A stretch of 64,000 nt of DNA from Lysobacter sp. yr284 (GCF_900107375.1 NZ_FNPT01000001.1:248001-312000); one strand, 5' to 3'. Shown: positions 23,727 to 32,824, counted from the first letter of the stretch. Numbers and translations are program-made. The notes: a model not told the origin generated them from the sequence alone.

Positions 23727-24899
23727 TCAGGCGGTCATCGTCTTGGTCGCGCGTTCCTGCGTCTGCTCCGGCGCGACCTTCGGCTGCTCCGGCACGTCCT
23801 GCTTGAGCTGCTGGCTGGAACGCTCCAGCGGCGTGTTCACCGCCTGCTCCTTGTCGGCGTGGACGCGGCGCGCGGCCGGGTCGTTCAACTCGCCCTGCAC
23901 CGCGAACAAGCCGGTGCCGTTGGCGTTGGCGACGACGGCGTTGATGTTGGTCAGGCCGCTCACGCGCGCTTCGTAGGTCAAGGTGCCGGCGGCGCGCTCG
24001 AGTTCGGCGCGATCCTTGAACGCACCGGGGCCGAGCTTCTCCAGCCCTTCCACCGCCTGCTTGTACATGCCGTTGTCGCGGTTGGCCGGATCCGACAGCA
24101 GCGCGCCCTTCTCCGGCGGCGCCTTCTTCAGCGCGTCCAGGGTCTTGGGGCCGGCGACGCCGTCGTCGTCCAGGCCGTAGGCGCGCTGCGCCTGCTGCAG
24201 GGCGTGCTTGGTCGCGGCGCCGAAATCGCCGTCGGGCTTGAGCGGCTGGCCCTTGGCGTCGCGGAAGCCGAGTTCGTTCAAGCGCTCCTGCATCGCCTTG
24301 ACCGCCGGGCCTTCCTCGCCCTGGCGCAGACGGCCGTCGGCCATCGCGTCGGCCGGCTTGGCCGGCGTCGCGGGCTTGTGCTCGCCGGGCTTGTGCTCGG
24401 GCAGCTCCGGCGCGCCGCGGCCTTCGGCCAGGGCGATGCCGCGACGCATGGTCGGGCCGTTGAACACCTTCGCCAGCTGCTCGGCGTAGTGCGGATCGGT
24501 GGCGTAGCCGGCCTTCTGCAGGGCCTTGGCTTCCTTCTCCAGGTTGCCCAGGGTGCCTTCCTCGAACAGGCCCGCGCGGGTGTAGCGGCCGTTCTCCTTG
24601 AGGAACTTCACCCGGTCGGTCAGGGCTTCGTCCATCGAGCCGTAGACGCGGAAGTCCTGGTCCTTCCAGACCTTCTTGCCGCCCTCGATCTCCCACACGT
24701 TGAAGGACTTGGTCGGGCCGTCCCAACCCTTGCTGTCCTTGATGTTGAAGATGTTGTTGGTGCCCGGCAGGACCTTCTCGCCCCAGCCGGTTTCCAACGC
24801 GGCCTGCGCCAGGATCAGTTCGGCCGACATGCCGGTCTGCTTGGATACGCGCACCGCGGCCGGGTACAGGTCGGCGATGAATTCTTCCTTATTGCCCAT
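23727..24899 (-). CDS. X-T4SS effector: GH73-like glucosaminidase, peptidoglycan-binding domain and XVIPCD
   Basis: This 390-residue protein starts at ATG 24899 after AAGGAG. Residues 1-150 match FlgJ-type glucosaminidases (GH73): ILAQAALETGWGEKVLPG with catalytic E36, NIFNIK, and FRVYGSMDEALTD. It should cleave N-acetylglucosaminyl bonds in the target wall. Residues 190-256 are a peptidoglycan-binding domain. Residues about 266-370 are the XVIPCD (VSGLTNINAV, GLFAVQGELNDP), where the usual NHV is NAV. A short Gln-containing tail follows. The immunity lipoprotein gene is 71 bases upstream. Confidence 0.9.
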   Translation of the reverse strand: MGNKEEFIADLYPAAVRVSKQTGMSAELILAQAALETGWGEKVLPGTNNIFNIKDSKGWDGPTKSFNVWEIEGGKKVWKDQDFRVYGSMDEALTDRVKFLKENGRYTRAGLFEEGTLGNLEKEAKALQKAGYATDPHYAEQLAKVFNGPTMRRGIALAEGRGAPELPEHKPGEHKPATPAKPADAMADGRLRQGEEGPAVKAMQERLNELGFRDAKGQPLKPDGDFGAATKHALQQAQRAYGLDDDGVAGPKTLDALKKAPPEKGALLSDPANRDNGMYKQAVEGLEKLGPGAFKDRAELERAAGTLTYEARVSGLTNINAVVANANGTGLFAVQGELNDPAARRVHADKEQAVNTPLERSSQQLKQDVPEQPKVAPEQTQERATKTMTA

Positions 24900-24970
24900 G
24901 GTCTAGCTCCTTGTCTGAAAGTGCGGGCGCGGCCTGCGGCCGGCGCCGTCGGAAATCGAAGGGAATGCGC

Positions 24971-25681
24971 TCAGCGGCTCAGGTCGGGCTTGAGCGTGGC
25001 GGTGAAATCGCTGCGCTGGTCGGGCGCGTCGAGTTGGAAATACTGGCCGGACACCACGAGGTTGCCGTTGTCCCAGCGCAGGTGCTTGCCGCCCTCGTCC
25101 ACCCGCGCCGAATACGCGCCCTTGGCGCCCGGCACGACGACGTCGGCGCCGGCCTGCACCGCTCCGTCGGCGAGGTTGAGCTTGACCACGCGCAGCAGCG
25201 TCTGCGAAAGCGACTGCTCGGGCTGGGTGTCGGACTGCAGCAGTACGTACAGCGCATCGCCCTGGCGCAGGCAGTGGGTGGCGCGGCTCTGATAGGTGTC
25301 GCTGGGCAGGTCCAGCACGCGGGTCCAGATCGGCTTGCCCGAGGCCTGCGCCAGGTAGGCGACCGGACGCTGGTTCATGCCGTCCTCGTCGGTGGCGGTG
25401 CCGGCCACGCATTGCTTGTTGTCGCCGATCGACTCGGAGGCGTAGGAGGAAAAGCCTTGCGGAATTTCGGTGCTCATCGGTGCAGTGCTCGCAGGGGCGG
25501 TCGCGGTGGGCGCCGGGGGCGCGGGGGTCGACGCGGCGGGGGCCGCGGGTTCGGAACCGGCCGCGCCGTCGGCCTGCGCCATCGGCGAGGCGGGCGCGCC
25601 CGCCGGTTGGCGATCGCAGGCGGACAACCCCAGCGACAGCACGGTGGCGACGATCAGCGGGAAGGTGCGGTGGGTATTCAT
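24971..25681 (-). CDS. X-T4SS immunity lipoprotein for the GH73-like effector
   Basis: This 236-residue protein starts at ATG 25681 (MNTHRTFPLIVATVL). The lipobox is LSAC at about residue 22, followed by a long Ala/Pro/Thr linker. The mature domain is strand-rich (PVAYLAQASGKPIWTRVLDL, ALYVLLQSD, GGKHLRWDNGNLVVSG) and differs from the two lipoproteins that accompany M23 effectors, as expected for a different toxin. It contains two Cys after the linker (KQCVAG, THCLRQ). It is encoded just upstream of the effector on the same strand. Confidence 0.75.
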   Translation of the reverse strand: MNTHRTFPLIVATVLSLGLSACDRQPAGAPASPMAQADGAAGSEPAAPAASTPAPPAPTATAPASTAPMSTEIPQGFSSYASESIGDNKQCVAGTATDEDGMNQRPVAYLAQASGKPIWTRVLDLPSDTYQSRATHCLRQGDALYVLLQSDTQPEQSLSQTLLRVVKLNLADGAVQAGADVVVPGAKGAYSARVDEGGKHLRWDNGNLVVSGQYFQLDAPDQRSDFTATLKPDLSR

Positions 25682-26078
25682 CGGCCGGTTCCAGACTTCG
25701 GTTGAAAGGCGAAACGACTTCGGTGTCGCGGTGGATCGGGGCGGGATGGTGCGCCCGCCGGGCAAGCCGGCGGACGCACCATCCCCTACGCGGGCACGAC
25801 GCGCCGCAGCGGCGCGACATGCGGGGAAACCGTCGCGCGGCGCGTGCCGCGGCGGCCGGTTCGCGGTGCCTGCGCCGACAGGCGCCGCACCGATGTGTTC
25901 GAAGAGTTCATGGAATTCGCGATCGACAAGTGGGACCCAAACGCCAGCGAAGAAAGCGCGACCGCCGCGAGCTGCGCACGCGCGGACCGAAGCCGCGCGC
26001 GCCGTCGGGCAGCCGAGTCCGTCGCGACGCGCCGGCGTGCGGATCCGCGGATCCGCGACGCACGCGCGCCGCAGCGGC
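25682..26078. other. Intergenic region with a long hairpin (25743-25785)
   Basis: No gene is supported in these 397 bases. The arms at 25743-25753 and 25775-25785 pair perfectly (GGGATGGTGCG) and enclose a second 7-bp stem (25755-25761 with 25767-25773). There is no T-run. The outer arm shares GGGATGGT with the hairpin before the P450 gene, suggesting a dispersed element that may limit read-through or protect mRNA ends. Confidence 0.5.
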
Positions 26079-27389
26079 TCAGAGGCCCTGGCTTCGGTTT
26101 CTTTGCGGGTCCTGGGTGGGTTCGGCCGACTGCGGAGCGTCCAGCTTCACCTGGTACGTCGACTGCTCGAGCGGCTGGTTCGCCGCCTGTTGCCTGTCGA
26201 CGTGGATGCGCTGGTGGCCCGGATCGTTCAGGCCGCCCTGCACTGCGAACAGGCCGGAGCCGTCGCCGGTGGCCACGATGTGATCGATGCGGTTGATGCC
26301 GCTGATCTTGGCTTCGTAGGTCAGCGTACCGGCCGCGCGTTCGAGATCCTCGCGGTTCTTGAACGCATTCGGGCCGAGCTTTTCCAGCCCCTCGACTGCG
26401 CTCTTGTACAGGGCGTTGTCGGGATTGGCCGGATTGGACAGCAGCGGCGATTGCGCCGCCTGCTTGAGCGCGTCCAGGGTCTTGGGGCCGGCGACGCCGT
26501 CCTCCTTGAGCCCATGCGCGCGCTGGAACGTGCGCAGCGATTCGCCGGTGCGATCGCCGTAGTCGCCGTCGGCGCGCAGCGCATTGCCCTGCGCGTCGCG
26601 ATAGCCGAGCTTGTTGAGCGTCTCCTGCATCGCGCGCACTTCCGCGCCGCGCTCGCCGTGCTTGAGCAGGCCGTCGGCCATCGCCGGCGCGTTCGCCGCA
26701 GCGCGTGCCGGATGCGCCGGCTGCGCATCGTCGCCGCGCGACAGCGTCTTCGGATCGCGCGCCATGTAGGCGTTCAAGCCGTCGCGGTTGCGGGTGATGT
26801 CGTGCAGGTAGTCGTAGTTGCTGGTGCCGTTGGCGTCGCGGATCGCGCGGCCGCCGGTGACCGCGGCCTTGGCCCCGCCGTAGCCGGCGATGTGGCGCGC
26901 CTTGAGGAAGCCGGCGATCAGTTCGGGCTTGGAATCCTCGTCGAGCACGCCGTCTTTCACGGCTTGCCGATAGGCCTTGTCGCTGTTGATCTTGAAGGCC
27001 TTGTCCTGCAACTCGGCCGAGCCCTTGTACTGGTCCAGGCTCATGCCCTGGTTCCAGTTGGACTTGTCGTCGAGGAAGCGGGTCATGCCGCCGGCGCTCG
27101 CCCACTTCCATTCCGCGCCGCGCACGGTGGCAGGGTCGTAGCCGTCGCGTTTCATCGCGGCGTCGAGCTTGTCTTTATTGAGATAGCCGGCATCGGCGAG
27201 CCAACCGGCTCCCGCCTGGTAGCGACCGACATAGCCTTGCTTGTTGGTGATGGCCAGATCACCGCCGTTGCTCTCGGTCATGACCGTAGAAGCAACCAAT
27301 CGCCGGGTCATCGCGTCGTCCAAGCTCGCGATAGTACCCTGGTGGTACTCGTGGGCAGTGGCCGCTGCCTTCTCACGTCTATCAGCCAT
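26079..27389 (-). CDS. X-T4SS effector: lysozyme-like domain, peptidoglycan-binding domain and XVIPCD
   Basis: In this 436-residue protein, residues 25-210 resemble lysozyme-fold muramidases or lytic transglycosylases: STVMTESNGGD with a likely catalytic E39, then QGYVGRYQAGAGWLADAGYL. Residues 240-309 are the peptidoglycan-binding domain (VRAMQETLNKLGYRD, DGVAGPKTLDAL). Residues 315-420 are the XVIPCD (KISGINRIDHIV, GLFAVQGGLNDPGH), followed by a short Pro/Gln-rich tail. No export signal is present. It is the first effector after the structural genes, and its candidate immunity lipoprotein is 87 bases upstream. Confidence 0.85.
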   Translation of the reverse strand: MADRREKAAATAHEYHQGTIASLDDAMTRRLVASTVMTESNGGDLAITNKQGYVGRYQAGAGWLADAGYLNKDKLDAAMKRDGYDPATVRGAEWKWASAGGMTRFLDDKSNWNQGMSLDQYKGSAELQDKAFKINSDKAYRQAVKDGVLDEDSKPELIAGFLKARHIAGYGGAKAAVTGGRAIRDANGTSNYDYLHDITRNRDGLNAYMARDPKTLSRGDDAQPAHPARAAANAPAMADGLLKHGERGAEVRAMQETLNKLGYRDAQGNALRADGDYGDRTGESLRTFQRAHGLKEDGVAGPKTLDALKQAAQSPLLSNPANPDNALYKSAVEGLEKLGPNAFKNREDLERAAGTLTYEAKISGINRIDHIVATGDGSGLFAVQGGLNDPGHQRIHVDRQQAANQPLEQSTYQVKLDAPQSAEPTQDPQRNRSQGL

Positions 27390-27476
27390 GATGCTGTTCC
27401 TATATGGATAGACTGGATCAATAAGTTGTGTGTGGTCCTTTCCGGGACCGGGTGCCGCAAGCCTCCGTCAGAGGCT

Positions 27477-28223
27477 TCAGAACTCCTTGCAACGCATCGA
27501 CGCGATCTTCTGCGCCGGCTTGGTTAGGGTGAACTGATAAGTCGTGGTGCCGGGACCTTGATTGCCGCCGTCGTCCACGTAGCCCTCAGCATACACGATT
27601 TTCGTGTCTGTCAAGCGCACTTCGAAAAATTGATTGGCCTGGGTGTTCTCGGCCGTGGTGCCGAAGTCGAGCTGACACTGCCCAGCGATCGGCTTCACCG
27701 TCGCGCCGGCGCCGAACTGACGCTGCAGCACCTGCAGGTAGTCCTCGCTGGCTTCGAACTTGACCAGCACCAGCGAATGCACCCGCTGCGCGTCGCCGTT
27801 GAGCGTCGCCCCGACCTCGCCCTCGTTGGCCTGGCGCGTACCCGCCTCGGCGCCGATCTTGCCGTCGGGTACCTCGATCGTGCCGCTGTACCCGCCCAGC
27901 AGCAGAGTGCCGGCGCGGTAGCGCGCGTTGTCGGGGGCATCGGAATCGGGATTGTCCTGCGGCGCCGGATCGCGCCACTGCACGCCGGGAACGCGCTCGA
28001 ACGCCGACCACGCAGCCCCGCCCTCGGCGAGCAACACATCCAGCAGACCTTGCAGCGGACTCATTTCCTGCTTTCCTTGCTCAGCTTGCGCGTTCGCGGC
28101 GGCCGCCGGAGCCGCCGGCGCGGCGGCCGGCGAGGTCTGGGCGGACGACGGGGCCGAAGCAGGCTTACAGCCTACCATCAAGGCCACGGCGACCATCAAT
28201 GCGCAATGGGGCGAATACTTCAT
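27477..28223 (-). CDS. X-T4SS immunity lipoprotein for the lysozyme-like effector
   Basis: This 248-residue protein starts at ATG 28223 (MKYSPHCALMVAV); an upstream in-frame start lacks a signal sequence. The lipobox is MVGC, followed by an Ala-rich linker to about residue 50. The mature part has two Cys residues (GQCQLDF, SMRCKEF) and strand-rich segments (GTLLLGGYSGTIEVPDG, HSLVLVKFEASEDYLQVL). It stands directly upstream of the lysozyme-like effector and is not visibly related to the other immunity proteins, in line with toxin-specific protection. Confidence 0.75.
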   Translation of the reverse strand: MKYSPHCALMVAVALMVGCKPASAPSSAQTSPAAAPAAPAAAANAQAEQGKQEMSPLQGLLDVLLAEGGAAWSAFERVPGVQWRDPAPQDNPDSDAPDNARYRAGTLLLGGYSGTIEVPDGKIGAEAGTRQANEGEVGATLNGDAQRVHSLVLVKFEASEDYLQVLQRQFGAGATVKPIAGQCQLDFGTTAENTQANQFFEVRLTDTKIVYAEGYVDDGGNQGPGTTTYQFTLTKPAQKIASMRCKEF

Positions 28224-28561
28224 GCGGACCTCGCCGGCGAGCGGCGCGTGAGGTGGGGGTGTTGTATCACACTTGCGTGCAACGGCTGCGGCGAATGCGA
28301 CGTGCCGATATGCGGACATGGAGCGCCCGATGGACGCGCGCCTTCGCTGTCAGGCGGTCCATCGCCAACGGCATGAATGCGGCGAATGCCGCACGCCGCC
28401 CCATGGACGCAGGGCGCCCGAAGCAAGCGCTTCCACCCTGCCCGGCCGCTATCGCCAACGACAACAACGATCGGCCTCGACACACGGGTTGCGGCGCAAG
28501 CGGCAACGCCGTGGCGCTCATCGCGAGCGCCGCCAACGCACTCCCTACCCGCGCTCCCGAT
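28224..28561. other. Intergenic region without a supported gene
   Basis: These 338 bases between a DUF4189 gene and an immunity gene contain open frames in both directions, but none with a ribosome site or protein-like composition. It probably holds a promoter for the effector array. Confidence 0.4.
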
Positions 28562-29089
28562 TCACAGGCGCCCGGAAAAAGGCACCGGCTCGCTGCAGCC
28601 CGAGTAGAACACCTCGCACTCGCCCGAGGCCGAGTTCGGCGCGCAAGCCTGCTTGGCCGCGGCGACGGCCGCGCCCACGGTCGCCTGGCTGCGCACCTCC
28701 ATCGTGAAGCCCTGCCCAGCCTTGCCAGGACCCCACGCCACCGCCGCGCACCCGTTCGAGTACCACAGCACTTCCTTGCAGTCCGTGCCGCCCTTGGACC
28801 GGCAATGCTGCAATGCCTGCTTGCGCGCGCCGCGCCGGTTCTTCTGCGCCTCGCCGATACCGACCAGCCCCTTGCCGGAGTCGAAGTAAATCGCGCCGTA
28901 GCTGTTGTTCCAACCGGAGTAGTCCAGGCTTCCGCCGAAGCTGCCGACAGGAATGCACTGGTTCGTGCCCGGCGTACCGGTCGGCGCCGGATTCGGAGTG
29001 AAGCCGTCCGGGCAGCCCTGCTCGGCCCTGGCCTGGGTCCACACACCGGCCAGGAGGATGCCGGCAAGCGCCAAATGTCGAAACTGCAT
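28562..29089 (-). CDS. Secreted DUF4189 protein (first of three)
   Basis: This 175-residue protein starts at ATG 29089 (MQFRHLALAGILLAG). Its signal peptide ends near ARA-EQGC. The N-terminal motif EQGCPDGFTPNPAPTGTPG-NQCIP is shared with the two neighbouring proteins. The DUF4189 domain follows (NNSYGAIYFDSGKGLVGIG, ALQHCRSKGGTDC, then two further Cys pairs ending in FYSGCSEP). DUF4189 proteins are periplasmic or secreted Cys-rich proteins of unknown function. The location inside the T4SS locus suggests a role in envelope protection or secretion. Confidence 0.8.
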   Translation of the reverse strand: MQFRHLALAGILLAGVWTQARAEQGCPDGFTPNPAPTGTPGTNQCIPVGSFGGSLDYSGWNNSYGAIYFDSGKGLVGIGEAQKNRRGARKQALQHCRSKGGTDCKEVLWYSNGCAAVAWGPGKAGQGFTMEVRSQATVGAAVAAAKQACAPNSASGECEVFYSGCSEPVPFSGRL

Positions 29090-29388
29090 GATCGAAACCT
29101 CGTTCCTTGATGAGAATCGGAGAAGGCGAGCGTTATCCATGCCTGCCCAGCGTCTTGCGCCGCACCAATCAGTCGCAACGCGCCGGGGTATCGCCGCAGA
29201 GGCCGCGCCTGAAGAACCACGACCCGAGCCGGCGGCTCCGCAGCGCACTCTACGTCAGCGAGACGAAGATCTGCGGCAGTTTACGTCGCTCGGCCCAAGG
29301 ACCGGCAGTTCAGCGACGAGCGCACCCACCAGGCGCAGTGCCTCAGGCAGATCAAAAGTCCACGGCTTCTACGCAAACGCCCAAAACA

Positions 29389-29414
29389 CAATCGGCGCCC
29401 TAAGGCGCCGATTG
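29389..29414 (-). terminator. Rho-independent terminator after the second DUF4189 gene
   Basis: A perfect 11-bp stem (29389-29399 with 29404-29414) has a CTAA loop and is followed on the minus strand by TGTTTTGGG. It lies 23 bases after the stop codon. Confidence 0.8.
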
Positions 29415-29436
29415 CGGCAGAACATTCCGACCGAGC

Positions 29437-29946
29437 TTATTGAACCTGCTCGGCATAGCTGCATTCCGACAGGAATATCTCGCAAGCACCGGCCTTCTGC
29501 CCGCACCGCTCCAACGCCGAACTCTTCGCTGCGGCCGCATTCACACCGCCGGCGGCAGAAATCTCAAAGCCGCCATTGACGTCCTTGCCCGAAGCGATGG
29601 CACCGCATTGGTTGGTGAAGGCGAGCATCACCTTGCAGCCCGAACCGCCGCGCGCCTGGCAATCCCGCAGCGCTTCTTTCTCGGCCTTGGGTTTGCTGCC
29701 CATCGCCGTCGCCACGCCGATCTTCCCGGTGGGCTGGTCGAGCGCGAACGCTCCCCAGCGGCGCTCCCATTTGACTGCCGACTCCGACGAGCCGCTGTAT
29801 CCCAGGCCGCCCGCAGGGATGCACTGGGCGTTGGGCGTACCCGCGGCGTTGGGGACGAAGCCGGTTGGGCAACCGTCTTCCGCCCCGGCCAGGCGAGGAA
29901 GCGCCAAAGCCGAAACCAACATCAGAAAGCCAGCGAAATTCTTCAT
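29437..29946 (-). CDS. Secreted DUF4189 protein (second of three)
   Basis: This protein has 169 residues from ATG 29946 (MKNFAGFLMLVSALALP); an in-frame ATG two codons earlier is an equally possible start. The signal peptide ends near AGA-EDGC. DGCPTGFVPNAAGTPNAQCIP matches the N-terminal block of its two neighbours, and the DUF4189 core follows (KWERRWGAFALDQPTGKIGV, ALRDCQARGGSGCKVML, and C-terminal Cys in FLSECSY). It has its own terminator, so the three paralogues need not be one transcript. Confidence 0.8.
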   Translation of the reverse strand: MKNFAGFLMLVSALALPRLAGAEDGCPTGFVPNAAGTPNAQCIPAGGLGYSGSSESAVKWERRWGAFALDQPTGKIGVATAMGSKPKAEKEALRDCQARGGSGCKVMLAFTNQCGAIASGKDVNGGFEISAAGGVNAAAAKSSALERCGQKAGACEIFLSECSYAEQVQ

Positions 29947-30114
29947 TTCCATCGACCTCGACCGAACCCTGACGCAGCCAGACACCCAAGACAGGAGCCG
30001 AACGCGTACGCCCCAAAGACTACTGCACTCGCTGCGCGGTGCTACATCCGGAATAAGAGATCCCGCAGGCGGCACCAGAGTCTTTGGAACACTGACCTAC
30101 TGACATCATTGCCA

Positions 30115-30138
30115 CAAAAAAGCGCCCCGAAGGGCGCT
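30115..30138 (-). terminator. Rho-independent terminator after the third DUF4189 gene
   Basis: A 7-bp AGCGCCC stem (30121-30127 with 30132-30138) has a CGAA loop and is followed on the minus strand by six T. It is a textbook terminator 25 bases after the stop codon of the gene at 30164. Confidence 0.9.
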
Positions 30139-30163
30139 GATTTGTAAGGGATATCCGGCTGAA

Positions 30164-30685
30164 TCAGTCGCCCCGAACCGGGTAACTGCATCCGGTATAG
30201 AACGTCGTGCACTTCGCCTGAGTATCCTTCACGCAGGTCTCGGTCGAGAGCTTCTCCGCCTCTTGCTTGGTCACAGCACTCGCGGAATTCATCAACACCC
30301 CGCTTCCTGCAGGCGAAGGACCGGAAACTACAGCAACGCATTGATTGTAGTAGGCGATGTTCAGCGCACACGCAACGCCACCCTTGGACTTGCAGTGCGC
30401 CAGCGCTCCCTTCACCGCTTTGCGCCTGCTGGTCTGCTCGCTGGAAATACCAACCGAGCCATGCTCAGGGTCGTAAGCGATCGCTCCCCACCTCGTCTCC
30501 CAATTGGGTTCGGCTTGCGCGCCGACATCCATACCGGGACGAGTTTGACCAGGAATCTGGATGCACTGAAGCCCGGGAGTACCTGCGGCATTCGGCATGA
30601 AACCGTCCGGGCAACCCTGCTCGGCAAAAGCGAAGGCGCTGTTGAAGAGCAGTCCAATTCCGATCGTGGCAATCGTGAGCTTCAT
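30164..30685 (-). CDS. Secreted DUF4189 protein (third, next to virB6)
   Basis: This 173-residue protein starts at ATG 30685 (MKLTIATIGIGLLFN). Its signal peptide ends near AFA-EQGC. It shares EQGCPDGFMPNAAGTPGLQC with the other two copies and shows the DUF4189 domain with ETRWGAIAYDPEHGSVGIS, HCKSKGGVAC and a terminal CTTFYTGCSY. It lies 177 bases downstream of virB6, probably in the same transcript, with a strong terminator behind it. Local GC is lower than in the flanking effector genes. Confidence 0.8.
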   Translation of the reverse strand: MKLTIATIGIGLLFNSAFAFAEQGCPDGFMPNAAGTPGLQCIQIPGQTRPGMDVGAQAEPNWETRWGAIAYDPEHGSVGISSEQTSRRKAVKGALAHCKSKGGVACALNIAYYNQCVAVVSGPSPAGSGVLMNSASAVTKQEAEKLSTETCVKDTQAKCTTFYTGCSYPVRGD

Positions 30686-30862
30686 AAGGTACCTGTTGGC
30701 AGCAGAAGATCCTGAGTGGAACATCCGGGCAATTCGCCAGACGCGCCCTAGAGTGATGCAGGGCACAAGCTAAGGGATGAACATCCGATCAGGCGAAAAG
30801 CTAGGCGCTAGCTAAGCCTGGATCGTCTGAACCATCCCCGAAGGGAATTGCCCAGACGTTCC

Positions 30863-31948
30863 TCAGTTCATTCCCGCACCCTGCCTCGACGGATTGCGAT
30901 TGGCATTGGTGTTGGTCGGACCGCCGGAGTAGTTGCTGCCGACATTGCCGGCATGCCCGGGCGGATACGCGCCGCCGCCACCGCCGCTGCTCTGCGGCCT
31001 GAAGGCTTCGCCGCCGAACGAGTTGGCGCCGTAGAACGAACCCATCACACCGTTGAAGAACGCACCCGCCATCGGCGGTGCGGCGAGGATCAGGGCCGAC
31101 AGGATCGTGCCCAGACCGCCCTGCTGCAACGCCATGCTCATCAAGCTTTCTTTGTTCGTACCCAGGCCCGGAATCATGCTCGGGACCCAGAACGCCGCGC
31201 CTACTGCCAGGATCAGGTCGATCGCGATGGTGGTCATGGTGATCAGCACCGCCATCGACATCATCGTGGCTATGCCATAGAACAACCATTTCTGGAACAA
31301 CGCCTTCGTCTGGTCGAACAGCAAACACAGGATGAAGAATGGTCCAAGTCCTATGAACAGGGCCATAGCGATCTTGTTGAGCATCATCGCGATCATGGCC
31401 ATGATCACCGGGCCGCCGAGGCCGACGCCGATCATGGTCATGGATTTCTGCTTGGTGTCGTTGGTCATCACGTCGCCGCCGACGTCGATGGAGTTCACCA
31501 ACTCGATACCGACCTGCAGCACGCCCAGCACCTTGTCCATGTCGGCGTACGGGCCGTCGTCGGTGCGGCCGGTCATGACCTCGCGGACCACCTTCGACAG
31601 GCCGTCGGTCAACGCTTCGTAGCTCTTGTCCGCGGTGACCGCGGCCGACAGGGCGATGCCGACGATCAACACCGACTTCAGCGAGTTGACCACCAGCGCC
31701 ATCATCGGCTCGCGCGACTGGCCGGTGGCGATGCGGAAGCCCTGGACCAGGATCCACAGCGTGACCACGGTCGCAGCGAACGCGCCGATGATCTTGCCGA
31801 CCCGGTTCAACAACCTGCCCTGGAACTGCAGGATCATGGTGTCCAGATGATCCTTGATGAGGGCGAAGAAGGCCATGTTCGGCAGATCCGCCGCCTGCAT
31901 CCAGTCCATCAAGGAACTGGCCCCGAACGACACCATGTGGCTGTCCAT
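30863..31948 (-). CDS. virB6: VirB6 inner-membrane channel component
   Basis: This 361-residue polytopic protein has several hydrophobic segments (IIGAFAATVVTLWILVQGF, SVLIVGIALSAAV, VIMAMIAMMLNKIAMALFIG, LGPFFILCLLF, MAVLITMTTIAIDLIL). The W-L-V pattern and the large loop containing IDVGGDVM fit VirB6/TrbL proteins, which form part of the inner-membrane pore. The C-terminal 45 residues are Gly/Asn/Ser-rich. It is the last structural gene of the virB7-to-virB6 run. A second in-frame ATG four codons in is a possible start. Confidence 0.9.
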   Translation of the reverse strand: MDSHMVSFGASSLMDWMQAADLPNMAFFALIKDHLDTMILQFQGRLLNRVGKIIGAFAATVVTLWILVQGFRIATGQSREPMMALVVNSLKSVLIVGIALSAAVTADKSYEALTDGLSKVVREVMTGRTDDGPYADMDKVLGVLQVGIELVNSIDVGGDVMTNDTKQKSMTMIGVGLGGPVIMAMIAMMLNKIAMALFIGLGPFFILCLLFDQTKALFQKWLFYGIATMMSMAVLITMTTIAIDLILAVGAAFWVPSMIPGLGTNKESLMSMALQQGGLGTILSALILAAPPMAGAFFNGVMGSFYGANSFGGEAFRPQSSGGGGGAYPPGHAGNVGSNYSGGPTNTNANRNPSRQGAGMN

Positions 31949-32053
31949 ACGTGTGTTTCCGTCTCCGTCGGCGGGCGCTGCGCCCGGCCGGTCCTATGCG
32001 ATTGCTTCGTTAGCCGGACGCCGCGCCCCCTAGGCAGCGGCGCCCGGAGCGGA

Positions 32054-32824
32054 TCAGAGGTCGCGGCTCTCGGCCGCCTTCAGGCCCGCCTTGAGCGCAA
32101 TGCCCTGCACCGCGGCGCCGGCCATGCTGCTCAGCCAGCCCTTGCCGCCGGGCTTGTTGGTCAGCGCGCGCTGGGCCAGCGCGACCATGTCGTCGTCGAG
32201 GGTCTGCAGGATGGTGGTGTACGTATCCAGGGTGGTCTTGCCGTTCTGGATGTCGTTCTCCATCTGCGCCTGCAACTGCATGACCTGGTTGGTGTTGGCG
32301 TCCAGCTTGCCCTTGTTCTCCGGGCCGGTCAGGGTCTTGCGGTCGTTCATGAGCTTTTCGATCTGCTCGTCGCGCTTCTTCACTTCCTTGAGCATCTTGA
32401 CCATCGCGTTGAAGCGCAGGTTGCTGATCTCGACGCGCTTGGCGCAGACCTTGTACTGGTCGTCGGCGACGCTGCTCTTGCCCTTCTGGCAGGATTCGTC
32501 CAGGCCGTAGCTCGCGGCCGGCAGGCGCTCGCTGAGCTCCTGGCTTTCCTTGTCGCGGAAGCCGGTCAGGCTGCCGAGCTGGAAGTTGCCCGGGTTGAGC
32601 TGGTCGAACTGGGCCTTGAGCTGGGTGACCTGGTTGCGCAGCTCGGTCAGCTGCTGCACCAGCTTCATGTTCTGCGCCTGCAGCTGGACCTTGTTGAGGA
32701 CCTGGGTGATTTCCGAGGCGTAGAACGCCTGCGCCGGAACCGGCGCCAGCGCGGCCGCGCCGGCCACCACAACGGCCAGGGCCAGGGGCAGGATCGAAAG
32801 ACGCTGAGTGGTCGTCTGGTTCAT
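32054..32824 (-). CDS. virB5: VirB5-like minor pilus protein (copy 1)
   Basis: This 256-residue protein has an N-terminal signal peptide ending near AQA-FYASEI. A long helical body follows (LQAQNMKLVQQLTELRNQV, VKMLKEVKKRDEQIEKL). Two Cys flank the segment ESCQKGKSSVADDQYKVC. VirB5 proteins cap the T4SS pilus and contact target cells. Its C-terminus (ALKAGLKAAESRDL) and Cys segment are nearly the same as in the adjacent gene, showing a tandem duplication. The spacing of 38 bases implies co-transcription. Confidence 0.85.
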   Translation of the reverse strand: MNQTTTQRLSILPLALAVVVAGAAALAPVPAQAFYASEITQVLNKVQLQAQNMKLVQQLTELRNQVTQLKAQFDQLNPGNFQLGSLTGFRDKESQELSERLPAASYGLDESCQKGKSSVADDQYKVCAKRVEISNLRFNAMVKMLKEVKKRDEQIEKLMNDRKTLTGPENKGKLDANTNQVMQLQAQMENDIQNGKTTLDTYTTILQTLDDDMVALAQRALTNKPGGKGWLSSMAGAAVQGIALKAGLKAAESRDL

